Source: Suillus spraguei (lineage: Eukaryota > Basidiomycota > Agaricomycetes > Boletales > Suillaceae). Taken from it: 64,000 nt of DNA. Position 1 is the first letter of the stretch. Every line of letters begins with the position of its first letter. Below, piece by piece: positions 54,078 through 64,000 of the stretch. The DNA lies in NCBI GenBank assembly GCA_016800925.1, contig JABCPU010000034.1, forward strand, positions 186,001 to 250,000. The letters run 5' to 3'. A model generated the notes under the pieces. That model saw only the letters and a list, made by a program, of their open reading frames with translations, had not been told where the DNA came from and ran no database searches. Made by a program: the position numbers and the translations under genes.

Positions 54078-55253
54078 TTAAGCATCGGTGCTGAAGCCGA
54101 TGTCTTCATCTGCCAGCTCTTCATTGTCTTCTCCTGCCAATGAGTCCAGTGCTTCTTCATCTAGACTGGTAATGCTAGTAACTGAAAGTTTAGTATTGGT
54201 ACGCAGGTGATAAGGGATCAAGTGGAACACTACATAACGCAGTTGGGATATGCTGCCATCTAGCTTGGCTAGCCAGTATGAGCCGCCATTGGTATGATGC
54301 ACTACTACCATTGGACCGAGGTACCACGGCTTCGTCTTTCAACTCAGCTCGTACTTGATTTTGGAATTGCGTACTAAGACTAATGTGCCTGGAGCAAAGT
54401 TATAGTCTTTGATAGTAGCGCCATACTGGCGCTCAAATTGCTGTACTGAATTGAGCCTTGCCTTGGTGACTTTTTCTCTGATGCCGTGGAGATCTTCTTG
54501 CCGCTTCTGTAACTGCCACGTGTGGTAAGCGATGAGATCGGTAGTGGAGAACATCTCTTGACCAGGTAGGTCTACTAGAAAGGTACTTTCAGTGAGATCA
54601 AATGGAAAGATTGGCTTGACGCCGTGAACCATAAAATATGGCGATAGCCCAGTGTCATGATGAACCGTAACATGCTCGGCCCAGAACATAGTATGAATGG
54701 TCTGGTACCAGCAGAACTCATCCCCCTTGCAACTTTTCATGATGGCCTCCTGGACATCATAATGACGCCGCTCAACAATGCCGTTGGCTTGCGAATTGTA
54801 AGGAGAGATGTGGATAGGGTGAATCCCGTAATGGTTAGCTAACTCTTCTACCGCCGCAATAAATGCTGGCCCATTGTCAGTAATGATCTTGGTGATAGGT
54901 CCCCACCGACACAGAAGCTCTTCAAAGATGAAGGTGCTGAGGGTCCTAGTGTTTTCCTTGCATAGCATACGCCATTCAGGGTAACTGGTAAGAGCACAGT
55001 GTGCTTGAATTAAGCAATTGAATCCGCCGGCTTTCGGCATCATCATAGTGTCAAGGTGTGCGCGCCTAAAGATACTGCCGGGTACAGGGACAGTTGGCGG
55101 TATGTGCAAGTGGCGAGTCTGCCTGATCTGGCACTCGTGACAAATCCTGTTGTACCATTTGATATCATCAATAATATATGGCCACCAAAAACGCAAAAGA
55201 AGTCTAGCACAAGTCACGAATACTCCCCTATGACCTAAGTCATCATGTGCTTC
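54078..55253 (-). pseudogene. Ty3/gypsy integrase and C-terminal domain, cut by LTR-D
   Basis: The frame starts at the LTR-D junction with EAHDDLGHRGVFVT...CHECQIRQT, the H-H-C-C zinc-binding N-domain. The core follows with RRAHLDTMMM (first Asp), IITDNGPAF (second Asp) and NSQANGIVERRHYDVQEAI (Glu), then SPYFMVHGVKPIFPFDL. The linker QQFERQYGATIKDYNFAPGTLVLVRNSKIKYELS ends in TGA at 54339-54341, where an Arg is expected. The same frame resumes with KPWYLGPMVVVHHTNGGSY and LDGSISQLRYVVFHLIPY, the GPY/F module at the integrase C-terminus, and ends at 54078. Upstream polymerase domains are absent because LTR-D interrupts at 55254. Confidence 0.87.
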
Positions 55254-56397
55254 TGTTACGACCATGCAAAACTGGAGATTAGTAAGAAGTCCTGGTCTTA
55301 CATGGGGTTGTACCAGAGGGTTGTAAAGTCAAAGGGGCTTGGCCTCAGCTCGTGCGCTGTGCCCCTTACCCGAGTATGTGCCCTTAATTTCGGATGAAGT
55401 CCAAGGGAGAGTTCTGGTGAAGTCCGGTGAAATGAAGAAACTAGCGCTGGCCTAAGTATAAGCGCAGTGTTAATCCTACTAAAGGCGCAAGTGAGATGTT
55501 TGACCCAAGAGGACTGCAGTTAGAAGCAATTCCTTCTAAGTTAGTGTGAAGGAAACAATGAAGTACTAAATTGGCTGCTAGGATTCTGATTTCCAAGATT
55601 AGTGGTGGTAGCGGTATGTCGGCGGTACTAGCGTGGTGTCAGCGGTACACGTGCGGTAATGATAGCTGCAATGGTTAGCTAGCGAGGGCAGGAACAAAGT
55701 TGCTTGGGCAAGACGAAATGTTATAACTACCGGCGGTGCGGTAGCGGTAGCGGCAACTTCCATACAAGCGGGAATGCAGACGAAAGAGAAAGTGACCCAG
55801 CGAGATCACTGGCCGCGGTCCGGTTATGAGTAGCGAAGTCGAAAGTCGCACGGTACTTCGAGCGGTAAAGTTACCAGCAGTTAAATCAATGAGCGTGTTT
55901 TGAACGGAGAAATGTTCAAATGCAAATAGATTGCGACTAGCGAGCGTTTCTAATACTAAGTCCTAGTGAAGGGATGTAACAGGAAGTGAGTGACGGTATG
56001 TATGTTCAGTCCTTTATAACATATGCGAGCACGTACGAGATAACTATGCGAGTCCGGTAGTGAGAAAGAAAATAAATGGGGTACTTAATTATGAGGCGCG
56101 CAGCATGCAGCGGCCCCTTGAGATATAAAGTAAATTCTGCCGTAGGTTTAGTAACGGCGGAAGCGAGGTAACTATGCACCAATGGATTCTAGATGGAATA
56201 GGACAGGACATGAGGGCATTGGCGCGAGGATCCGGTAAGGGCTCACGGAAGAAGAACGGTTCCGCGTTAGCGGAGCGAAAAGGCTATTTTGTTGCTATAA
56301 GGAAATCCTTCGGTTGCCGCCGCAGACGTTAATGAGACACTTGCCGAAAATGGGGTTTTGACGGTCAGCATGACTTTTCTCGCTACATCCACTGGGC
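55254..56397 (+). mobile_element. LTR family D, complete (unit copy 2)
   Basis: Runs from TGTTACGACCATGC to CTTTTCTCGCTACA, about 1144 bp, with TG...CA ends. The left end cuts a gypsy integrase frame. A possible primer-binding site TGGGCACTTTGA begins 6 bp after the right end. Fragments of the same LTR lie at 8608, 26795, 27600 and 49735. Its first 90 bp resemble LTR-C. The 5' flank is GCTTC; no matching 3' LTR or flank is in the window, so the right-hand limit of the element is unknown. Confidence 0.75.
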
Positions 56398-56593
56398 ACT
56401 TTGAATATTGACCGTCCCCGGTCAAACATACCGTATGTAAGACTTAGTGTTCCTGCGACTTGCAAGCATGTGGCGTGATGCATGGTATGCGGAGTGTACA
56501 AAGCATGATTGGCGGTGAACTCGTGGTATTGTGGGAAGGGGGTAATGATGAACATGAGATGTGTTATGCGGCGGTCACGAGTGAGGAGCTGCT

Positions 56594-56599
56594 ATAAAT
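56594..56599 (+). promoter_or_regulatory. TATA box of zinc-cluster gene copy 2
   Basis: TATAAA lies 43 bp upstream of the ATG at 56642, at the same place as in copy 1. Surrounding 250 bp between LTR-D and the gene are conserved between units. Confidence 0.6.
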
Positions 56600-56641
56600 G
56601 ACTGGCATACCCGTGATGACTTGCTTGTCTTTTGCTACAGC

Positions 56642-57801
56642 ATGTCTCTCTTCGACCTTGGTTCTGACCTTTGCCCTGAGGCCGTTGCCTTGGTTGAGAA
56701 GTTTGCCATGATCCGTGCTAAGGTCGAGGCGCTGACAAAATGCATTCCCGAGGACTGTGAGGACTTAGCTGCTGAGAAGAAGCAGTGGATGAGCGAGTGG
56801 ACTCTTGCTACGGTAAGCGACTGTCGGCGGTGTTCTGCGTGTTTGCTCATTTCTACAGTATAGGGCGCAATGGCGAAGTGTCGTTTGGATGGGAAGACAT
56901 ATAGCCTAGCATTGGTCTTGCCGCCGGCAGAGAACACCGCAGGACTGGAAGCGAGTAAGATGTATGATTGCTGGACCGAGCAAGTTCGCACAGCTTTACT
57001 TGCCGCGAAGATTAAGCGTGAGCAAGAGAAGTTAGCCGCCGCTGCTGATGAGAAGGGCAAGGAGAAGGAAGTTGCTGTGGTAGATGTGCCAATGAAGGAG
57101 GTTACCGGTGGTGATGCGGAGGGTATGGTGGCACCACTAGCGTCCACTGAGGGTACCTCGGTAAGTTCTCGCTATCTCTCTTTCGCTTGCCTTTACTTAT
57201 GCACTATGTCTAGCATCCAAAGCCATGCCCCAGGATTGGTAGGAGAGCTGGCGACATTGTGTACTCAAAGCCGTGTGAGCGCTGCACTCATCTGAAGCTA
57301 CTCTGCTCCGGCGAGCATGGGTATAGCTGTTGGCCGTGCCGCAAGCTAAAGACTGGCTGTGTCCAATCCAGATACTTCGGTAGTAAGTTCTGTACAGGTC
57401 ACACTTCTAACCTTGTTAACTTGTTCATAGAGCATAAGGCCAAGACTGCGGCAAAGACGCCGCCTACTGCTGGTGATATCAGTAGTGGTAAGGCTAGTAG
57501 TGAAGTTACTGCTGGCGGTCCGCCTGAAGTGGCAATAGAGCTGACAGAAGGGGAGGAGATGGATATGGGAGAAGTCGCTAGGCAAGTCGCTGAGGACTCT
57601 GATGTGGAGGATGAAGCGGAATTCCAGCGGCAGCTGGATGAGCTGCGCGCCGTTCCAGATCTGTTCTTCTTGGCTGATGCTGAGATGCGGAAGCTGGATG
57701 CACAGTACGTGCAGATGCAAGGCCTGATGAAAGAGATGGCCACGAGCATGAAGTATCTTCATGGCTATCTGGACTGCATCAAGAAGGCACGTGGTGATTG
57801 A
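56642..57801 (+). CDS. Zinc-cluster protein, copy 2, intact four-exon gene
   Basis: Exons 56642-56812, 56864-57160, 57214-57382 and 57431-57801 join without a stop into a 335-residue protein. The three introns (51, 53 and 48 bp) all have GTAAG donors and TAG acceptors. Exon 1 encodes a helical domain with CPEAVALVEK and CIPEDCEDLAAEKK. Exon 2 has a Lys/Glu-rich coiled-coil stretch (KREQEKLAAAADEKGKEKE). Exon 3 encodes six cysteines, C177, C180, C187, C195, C198 and C205, spaced C-X2-C-X6-C-X7-C-X2-C-X6-C, which fits the fungal Zn(II)2Cys6 binuclear cluster. A basic GRRAG stretch precedes it. Exon 4 is acidic, then helical (FFLADAEMRKLDAQYVQMQG). It lacks the usual N-terminal position and the large regulatory domain of fungal transcription factors. 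It always follows LTR-D here, so it is probably the element's own gene, perhaps gag-like. Function is unproven. Confidence 0.75.
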
Positions 57802-58126
57802 GTACTATACACTATATGGCTATATATTATATATATCTCAACACATTTTCATATTGTTTTGGATGTCTCATTTGATAGAGTACATCACTGGGATTCCATT
57901 GCACCAACTTTTAAGGAAATTGGTGGTCAGAAACATGAGTTATGATCATTTTACTGTTAACTGAGTGATTTAACTGAATCACTATATTAGGACAGTATAA
58001 CTCCACCATAGGACATCAAATATCTAACAGATGCACTGGTATATATACTGTAGTGATGGGGATATATGATTTTGCACTCATTTCTAATATTGTCATATTA
58101 TGTCTGCTGGTCCAGGGGGAGAGGTT
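57802..58126. other. AT-rich spacer, no gene
   Basis: Homology to unit copy 1 stops about 8 bp after the stop codon. The rest is AT-rich with no element or gene recognised, leading into the satellite. Confidence 0.4.
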
Positions 58127-59963
58127 GAGCAATCATCTTACAAAAAATTGCTGGAGCTTCAAAACTTGGTGTGTTGTCTTCTATGACCTTCAAATCAATG
58201 GGAAGAAGCTTGGTTGCATGGTTGATGGTGCCTGAGATGTGTATCTTCAAATGTACCTACCACTACTATAGACTCTAGGTCTATCATCTGACAAAAAATT
58301 GCTGGAGCTTCAAGACTTGGTGTATCATCTTTAGTGACCTTCAAAATGGTGGGAAGCAGCTTTTCTAGATGATAGGTCATGTCTAGTATGTCTGACTTGA
58401 GATGGGCCTCTACCTACTATAGGCACTAAGGTTATCATCTTACAAAAAATTGCTGGAGCTTCAAGACTTGGTGTATGATCTTCAGTAACCTTTAAATTGG
58501 TAGGAAGCAGCTCTCCTGGATGATAGGTCATGTCTAGCATGTCTGACTTGAGAGGGGCCTTTAGCAACTATAGGCACCAAGTCTATCATCTTACAAAAAA
58601 TTGCTGGAGCTTCAAGACTTGGTGTATCATCTTCAGTAATCTTTAAAATAGTAGGAAGCAGCTTTTCTAGATGATAGGTCATGTCTAGTATGTCTGACTT
58701 GAGATGGGCCTCTACCTACTATAGGCACTAAGTCTATCATCTTACAAAAAATTGCTAGAGCTTCAAGACTTGATGTATCATCTTCAGTGACCTTTAAAAT
58801 ACCAGGGAGAAACTTTCCTAGATGATAGGTCATGTCTAGCATGTCTGACTCAAAATAGGTCTCCACCTACTATAGGCACCAAGTCTATCATCTGACAAAA
58901 AATTGCTAGAGCTTCAAGACTTGGTGTATCATCTTCAGTGACCTTTAAAATACTAGGGAGAAGCTTCTCTATATGATAGGTCATGTCTAGAATATCTGAC
59001 TCAAAATAGGTCTCCACCTACTATAGGCACCAAGTCTATCATCTGACAAAAATTTGCTGGAGCTTCAAGACTTGGTGTATCAGCTTCAGTGACCTTTAGA
59101 ATGATAGGAAGCAGCTTTCCTAGATAATAGGTCATGTCCAGAATGTCTGACTTGAGATGGGCCTCTATCTACTATAGGTACTAAGGCTATGAACTGCCAA
59201 AAAATTGCTAGAGCTCTAATATTTGGTGTATCATCTTCAGTGACCTTTAAAATACTAGGAAGAAGCTTTCCTAGATGATAGGTCATGTCTAGTATGTCTG
59301 ACTTGAGATGGGCCTCTACCTACTATAGGCACTAAGGTTATCATCTGACAAAAAATTGCTAGAGCTTCAAGACTTGGTGTATCATCTTCAGTGACCTCTA
59401 AAATGGTAGGAAGAAGCTTTTCTGTATGATAGGTCATGTCTAGCATGTCTGACTTAAGATGCACCTCTATCTACTATAAGCACCAAGTCTATTATCTTAC
59501 AAAAAATTGCTGGAGCTTCAAGACTTGGTATATCATCTTCAGTGATCTTTAAAATAGTAGGAAGCAGCTTTTCTAGATGATAGGTCATGTCTAGTATGTC
59601 TGACTTGAGATGGGCCTCTACCTACTATAGGCACCAAGTCTATCATCAGACAAAAAATTTCTGGAGCTTCAAGACTTGGTGTATCATCTTTAGTGACCTT
59701 TAAAATGGTAGGAAGCAGCTTTCCTAGATGATAGGTCATGTCTAGTATGTCTGACTCAAAATATGTCTCCATCTACTATAGGCACCAAGTCTATCATCAG
59801 ACAAAAAATTTCTGGAGCTTCAAGACTTGGTGTATCATCTTCAGTGACCTTTAAAATGGTAGGAAGCAGCTTTCCTAGATGATAGGTCATGTCTAGAATG
59901 TCTGACTTGAGATGGGCCTCTACCTACTATAAGCACTCAGGCTATCATCTTACAAAAAATTGC
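58127..59963. repeat. 151-bp satellite, about 12 units
   Basis: The landmark CAAAAAATTGCTGGAGCTTC recurs about every 150-152 bp at roughly 58139, 58291, 58441, 58593, 58744, 58896, 59047, 59197, 59348, 59500, 59650, 59801 and 59951. Each unit also has GATGATAGGTCATGTCTAG and GGCCTCTACCTACTATAGGC. Units differ by 5-15% by eye, and the first is most diverged. Since 151 is not a multiple of three, the similar open frames on the minus strand (MTYHLEKLLP-type) shift from unit to unit and are not genes. The last unit is cut by a TIR element. Confidence 0.92.
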
Positions 59964-59965
59964 TG

Positions 59966-60738
59966 TGGTGTACAGTCTTTCGTCCACACCCCTGTAGTCA
60001 TTATAGTATGACATAGATGCACTCAAAAACTTTCGGCTTCACTAAGAAGGGCTTATTGCCTGCATTCACAAACTGGTACGCAGTGTGACCATGGGCGAGT
60101 TTGCTGATACCTACAATGGCGATCAGACAACTCAGATGAGTGAAAGACTTATCGATTTCTAAGTTGTTTCAACAGCCATCGGTAGCTTATAAGGTACCTC
60201 TTTGCTCCCATTCAAAGACTGTTCTGATGCCTTCTAGATCCACTATCATACTCTCTTGTCAATTTATCATGGGTGTCTTTGAAAAATTACCTGCTCACTC
60301 AAGTTGGTAACCCTGAAGGTGCAGACAAGAAGGTATGTTGCTAGGTCATCTTCTATAAGATTGCTGTCATTCATGTTTGATGGCAGTTCTATGATCCCCA
60401 TGTCTGGGTTTGTGAGGACGAGAAAATGCTCTCGGCGCAGGTCAAGGAGGCTTGCAGTGACCTCGGCAACATTAGTGAGTGTCACATTGAGTTTGATCAT
60501 TTATTGGTTATTGACTTGATCATGGTCTTAGACTGTCTGTAAAGAAAGCGCCTGGATAACTTAGAAACAAGGTTTGAGGACTTATTATGTGCCATGTAGT
60601 CTTTTTGCACATGCCTTGAAAACCGAAAGGAACCATACTCTTAATTTATGTTTATGTCGAACAGTGGTTCATAGATGTGCTGGATGTCTATGTCATACTA
60701 GGACGACTACAGGGGTGTGGACGAAAGACTGTACACCA
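59966..60738. mobile_element. TIR element, about 773 bp
   Basis: The outer 33 bp on each side (TGGTGTACAGTCTTTCGTCC...) are perfect inverted repeats at 59966-59998 and 60706-60738. After a few mismatches a second inverted block (AGTATGACATAGA) extends the arms to about 55 bp. No target duplication is clear; the right side is not satellite, so the flank has been rearranged. A 77-codon minus-strand frame inside (60500-60267) ends at a possible splice donor (CAG|GTAATT) and contains VLTNPDMGIIELPSNM. It is not recognised and may be a captured exon. No transposase, so a non-autonomous DNA transposon. Confidence 0.8.
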
Positions 60739-60774
60739 TAGATAGGAAACTAGATGAGGTAATAATATAGTCCA

Positions 60775-61326
60775 ATGCAGAACCATTCATATTTAGTGCA
60801 ATGATATATCTCTTACCTGCAGTGCATATATATATGGTCCTATACAGGCTCACATAGTCCCATTAAGGTCCAGTTCCATTTGATACCATGATATATCTCT
60901 TACCTGTAGCGCATATATATATGGTCCTATATGAGGTCACATAGTCCCATCAAGGTCCAGTTCTATTTGGTACCATGATATATCTCTTACCTGCAGCACA
61001 TATATATATGGTCCTATAGGGGCTCATATAGTCCCATCAAGGTCCAGTGCCATTTGGTACCATGATATATCTTTTACCTGCAGCGCATATATATATGGTC
61101 CTATAGGGGCTCACATAGTCCCATCAAGGTCCAGTGCCATTTGGACTATGATATATCTCTTACCTGCAGCGCATATAAATATGGTCCTATATGAGGTCAC
61201 ATAGTCCCATCGAGGTCCAGTTCTATTTGGTACCATGATATATCTTTTACCTGCAGTGCATATTTATATGGTCCTATAGGGCTCACATAGTCACATTGAG
61301 GTCCAGTGCCATTTGGTACCATGATA
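60775..61326. repeat. 87-bp satellite, about 6 units
   Basis: TACCTGCAGYGCATATATAT recurs at about 60813, 60901, 60988, 61075, 61161 and 61248, giving 86-88 bp spacing. Each unit carries CATAGTCCCATCAAGGTCCAG and TTGGTACCATGATATATC. The last unit ends inside the MFS pseudogene codons, so the junction is part satellite, part gene. Confidence 0.9.
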
Positions 61327-62873
61327 TATCTTGCCAAGTACAAATGCTGGGAATACAAATGGCCAATAGTTTTCAGGCTTTCCCCCACCGAGCGCCAGCA
61401 GTAAGGTGGCAACCATGCACAATGATAGACCAGTAAGGATAATCCACTTCGGACTGTAGATACGAGAGAGTGATCCAGTGCAGCTCACAGCAAAGGCTAT
61501 GATACCGAGTGGCAACCTAGAGAACAAAGAATCTTGATGGTTGGCGATATGAAGTGACAGCGAATACCTTACATGTGAACGGCTGTCGACATCACTGACC
61601 AATGAAACACGGTTTGTCACATGATACTAAAAATAAACATAACCACCACTCCACCAAAAGGATGGCAAAAGTGCAGTGGCGAACAGAACAGAGAAGTTGT
61701 TGTAGAACCATGTCCATGGTGGTCTGGTACAAGATCAGCCGGTGATTGATGCTAAAATTTCCGTTGACATACATGGCAGCTTGGTCCGCAGGCAAAGTGT
61801 TTCCCAGTAGAAAAACCCAGCTATCATTATAATTGAAATGATCAGGAGAATCAATACAACCGGGGACTTCCAACCATCAGTGGAACCGGATGTCACGGCG
61901 AAAATCAACAAGATGAAGGAAACTATCAAAGTTCGTAAGCGACACAAAGAAAAGTATGCTGAAAGATTTATACCAGTCAAGACGCCTATGCCAACCAAAT
62001 CAAGGGACTTCCATTTTGCCCCTTTAGGCTTACGACTGCCTGCAGTCTCTCCGATTTGTGACGGTATCATGAAAATACAAATCAGGGCCACTGGAAAAGC
62101 CGCGCATGCCACAAACCAGAAGACCCAATGGTAAGACACCCATTGAACGAACATTGCACCGACCACAAGACCGCCCACTATGTAAAGGAACTATGAGGGT
62201 TGTCTTACGATATGCGGGATGCTCACTGTTGGCCACCGCACCACAGCCTGCAAAGAACCATACAGCCCGAGCCTGTTTGAGTGGATCTGGAAATACCTTG
62301 ACCAATAGTTTTAGAGCAGAGGGAATCGTCATCGCAGAAGCTAAGAAGTAACCTTCATCAGTCAGAACCAACACACCAGCAAGAATGATCACCTATTCCA
62401 GTGATTGCTCTCAGAACAAGGATAGGAACTGTGGTGTAAACGAATCCTGCGCACAACGAGAGGATACCAAGAGTGGACACTCCTCCAATGAATACAGTTT
62501 CTATGAACCATTAGATTAGCATGTACGTCAGGTATGCTAGGCAGCACAGTACTAACTTGGGTTGTATACGTTACTGAGACGGCCACTCTAAAACTATGCA
62601 TTGAAGTGCAAATCAGGACTTTACGGGATGGACACGCACGATAAGTAGGAATGATGAAAAAGTTAATCGGAACCCACTAAACACCCAAGTGGATTGAATT
62701 TCAGTCATACCCATGGATGCCTCAAGTGCAGGAATCGCAGATAAGAGAGCTGACATACTCAAGGTATCTATAAATTGAGTAAGACAGAACATGACTAACA
62801 AAATGAGTTTGCGGGCAAGAGAAAGCCTTTGGGGTTCATGAATATTCGTGGAGAGGGGCAGAAGTGGTGACAT
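61322..62873 (-). pseudogene. Major facilitator (drug:H+ antiporter-like) transporter pseudogene
   Basis: Start ATG at 62873. Exons: 62873-62640, 62587-62557, 62500-62393, 62340-62227, 62177-61974, 61922 onward, and a last one from about 61515. The splice sites are GT-AG and phases agree. Early exons encode MSALLSAIPALEASMGM, SGRLSNVYNPK (the MFS loop 2-3 motif split over introns), VFIGGVSTLGILSLCAGFVY, VLRAITGIA, TIPSALKLLVKVFPDP, GGLVVGAMFVQWVSYHWVFW and GSTDGWKSPVVLILL. This matches fungal DHA-type exporters such as aminotriazole-resistance relatives. Lesions follow: a frameshift at the WETL/PADQ junction (near 61800), an extra T in a T-run near 61630, and TGA for the expected Trp near 61618. 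The final readable text PAFVLGKIYH stops where the 87-bp satellite begins, so the last helices are lost. Confidence 0.85.
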
Positions 62874-64000
62874 TGTCCTGAAAAAATGCAGACAACATTG
62901 AAACGTTGCAGACTATGTCGCAGTATTATAGTGAGATAGGTCAGGGATGTACTCGCTCGCGAATGGCAATCGAGCCAGACCCTGAGACATGCTACGAAGC
63001 TCTCAACCATCGGAGGCGAATGGCTGGATGCTTATTTACTAATCGAGCCAGAATCCTGCGGGCTGAGGGCTTGAAGTACGGTGCGAAGCTCAGAATGTGG
63101 GCCTCGCGATTGTCAAAAGAAGCAGAATTCTTCTGGAAATATTCCAGAGTCTGAACTCTACTTACGGGAGCCTTCCAGAGGCCTATATATAAATATATGA
63201 TTCAATGAAATCATCGAACGCTTGTATGATGGCCTGGTACCGTGACGAGCTGCAAAAGGTTTGTGTAATACAAAAGTTTGAAAACGATTTATGAGGGGCA
63301 TACCAGAGTTCAACTTGATCATTCGATGGGTCTTTGCAGCGAGTCCGAGGCAGGATGTACCATTACGCCGGAGCGAGTATTGTAAGTCTGTAACTAGCAC
63401 TATAACTGCGCTTCCAAGGCACGATGCATGAATTATGACGCACGTCTTTGAGGGTGATGTGGTGGTATAAGCCAGGCTGGTCCCGAGCTTATGGAAGACT
63501 CATGATGGGGGTGACCACCTATTGCCACAGTGCCGTATATATTGCTGCGCCAACTATCCATGATGCAGCATTTTATGTAATTATCGCATCTCGACCTATT
63601 GGCAACTTGAAGAATCCCTCCAAAAAGACAAATCGTGTCATTCACCAAATGCATCATGCATCGTAGCGCCACACTTTGTAAGCTTCCGATGGAAAACACA
63701 TTTAATTGGCCGACTATGCTACAGAATATAAGCTGACCAGAAATGCACAAGTACTACAGACATAACGGGACTGCGAAGCTCGAGGGGTTGATTACAAGAA
63801 TATTAATTATGACGAATCCTTCATGACCGCGAGTGCGATCGCTTCCATAACGATTCCATTGGTTCAGATGTGCAAAAAGCACGCGTGATCTTCACCCACT
63901 CCTCATGTCTCTTTCTGTAAGAAGCAAGATGGCTGAGTTGCACAGGCGTGGGATGGTGGGCGTGGAGAATAAACATGTAGTCTGACATGTCGCTCTGTTG
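62874..64000. other. No supported gene
   Basis: Presumed upstream region of the MFS pseudogene followed by unassigned sequence to the window edge. Frames of 70-105 codons exist on both strands but none has family likeness, consistent codon structure or splice partners that I can defend. Confidence 0.4.

Noticed and set aside
58195..59772. Repeated minus-strand frames starting MTYHLEKLLP
   Set aside because: They are the 151-bp satellite read in shifting frames; the period is not a multiple of three.
58127..59963. Regularly spaced direct repeats that might suggest a CRISPR array
   Set aside because: Repeat and spacer together form one 151-bp unit, all parts are conserved, and the genome is fungal.
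62906..63154. 82-codon plus-strand frame opposite the MFS upstream region
   Set aside because: No family likeness, no introns and ordinary length for this composition.

Overview
This window looks like a transposon-choked, gene-poor stretch of a filamentous basidiomycete genome. It is most likely an Agaricomycete, and the family mix is compatible with Boletales, although that placement is inference. Supporting evidence: spliced genes with 50-65 bp GT-AG introns; a DUF6698-type protein, a fungal BTB protein, a WW-domain membrane protein, XRN1 and BUB3 remnants with Agaricomycete-style sequence; a TET/JBP-type dioxygenase remnant of the sort linked to basidiomycete transposons; and Ty3/gypsy and Ty1/copia elements. 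Nothing bacterial is visible.

Layout. 0-4.6 kb: a 10-bp minisatellite, a spliced 206-residue hypothetical gene, a 456-bp foldback element and a local duplication. 4.6-23 kb: a retrotransposon graveyard with four dated LTR families. LTR-A is about 475 bp, with one broken gypsy element and four solo LTRs bearing perfect 5-bp target duplications. LTR-B is about 960 bp, with eleven copies or fragments in the window and no internal region anywhere. LTR-C is about 746 bp and LTR-D about 1.14 kb. Between them sit a decayed DUF6698 gene, a TET/JBP dioxygenase remnant and a protein with repeated FNLGF-type motifs. 23-30 kb: tandem repeats, gypsy integrase scraps and an unusual tandem array of tRNA-like units. 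32-43 kb: decayed host-type genes: BTB inside a pair of 80-bp inverted repeats, XRN1, a WW-domain membrane protein and BUB3. 43.1-49.7 kb: a transposase-like gene split by a copia element with a matching CGAAT target duplication, itself hit twice by LTR-B. 49.7-57.8 kb: two direct copies of a unit made of LTR-D plus a four-exon gene for a six-cysteine zinc-cluster protein. One copy is intact; the other is hit by an LTR-B that only swaps its last few codons. 58-61.3 kb: a 151-bp satellite, a TIR element and an 87-bp satellite that runs into the truncated end of an MFS transporter pseudogene (61.3-62.9 kb).

Very few genes here look functional: the 206-residue gene (1730-2473), the zinc-cluster gene at 56642-57801 and perhaps its copy at 51292-52445. 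Most others carry stops, frameshifts or truncations. Many of the stops are TGA where an Arg CGA codon is expected, which fits decay of methylated CpG. The nested insertions give a relative history: transposase-like gene, then copia, then LTR-B; gypsy integrase, then LTR-D with the zinc-cluster gene; LTR-D unit copy 1, then LTR-B.
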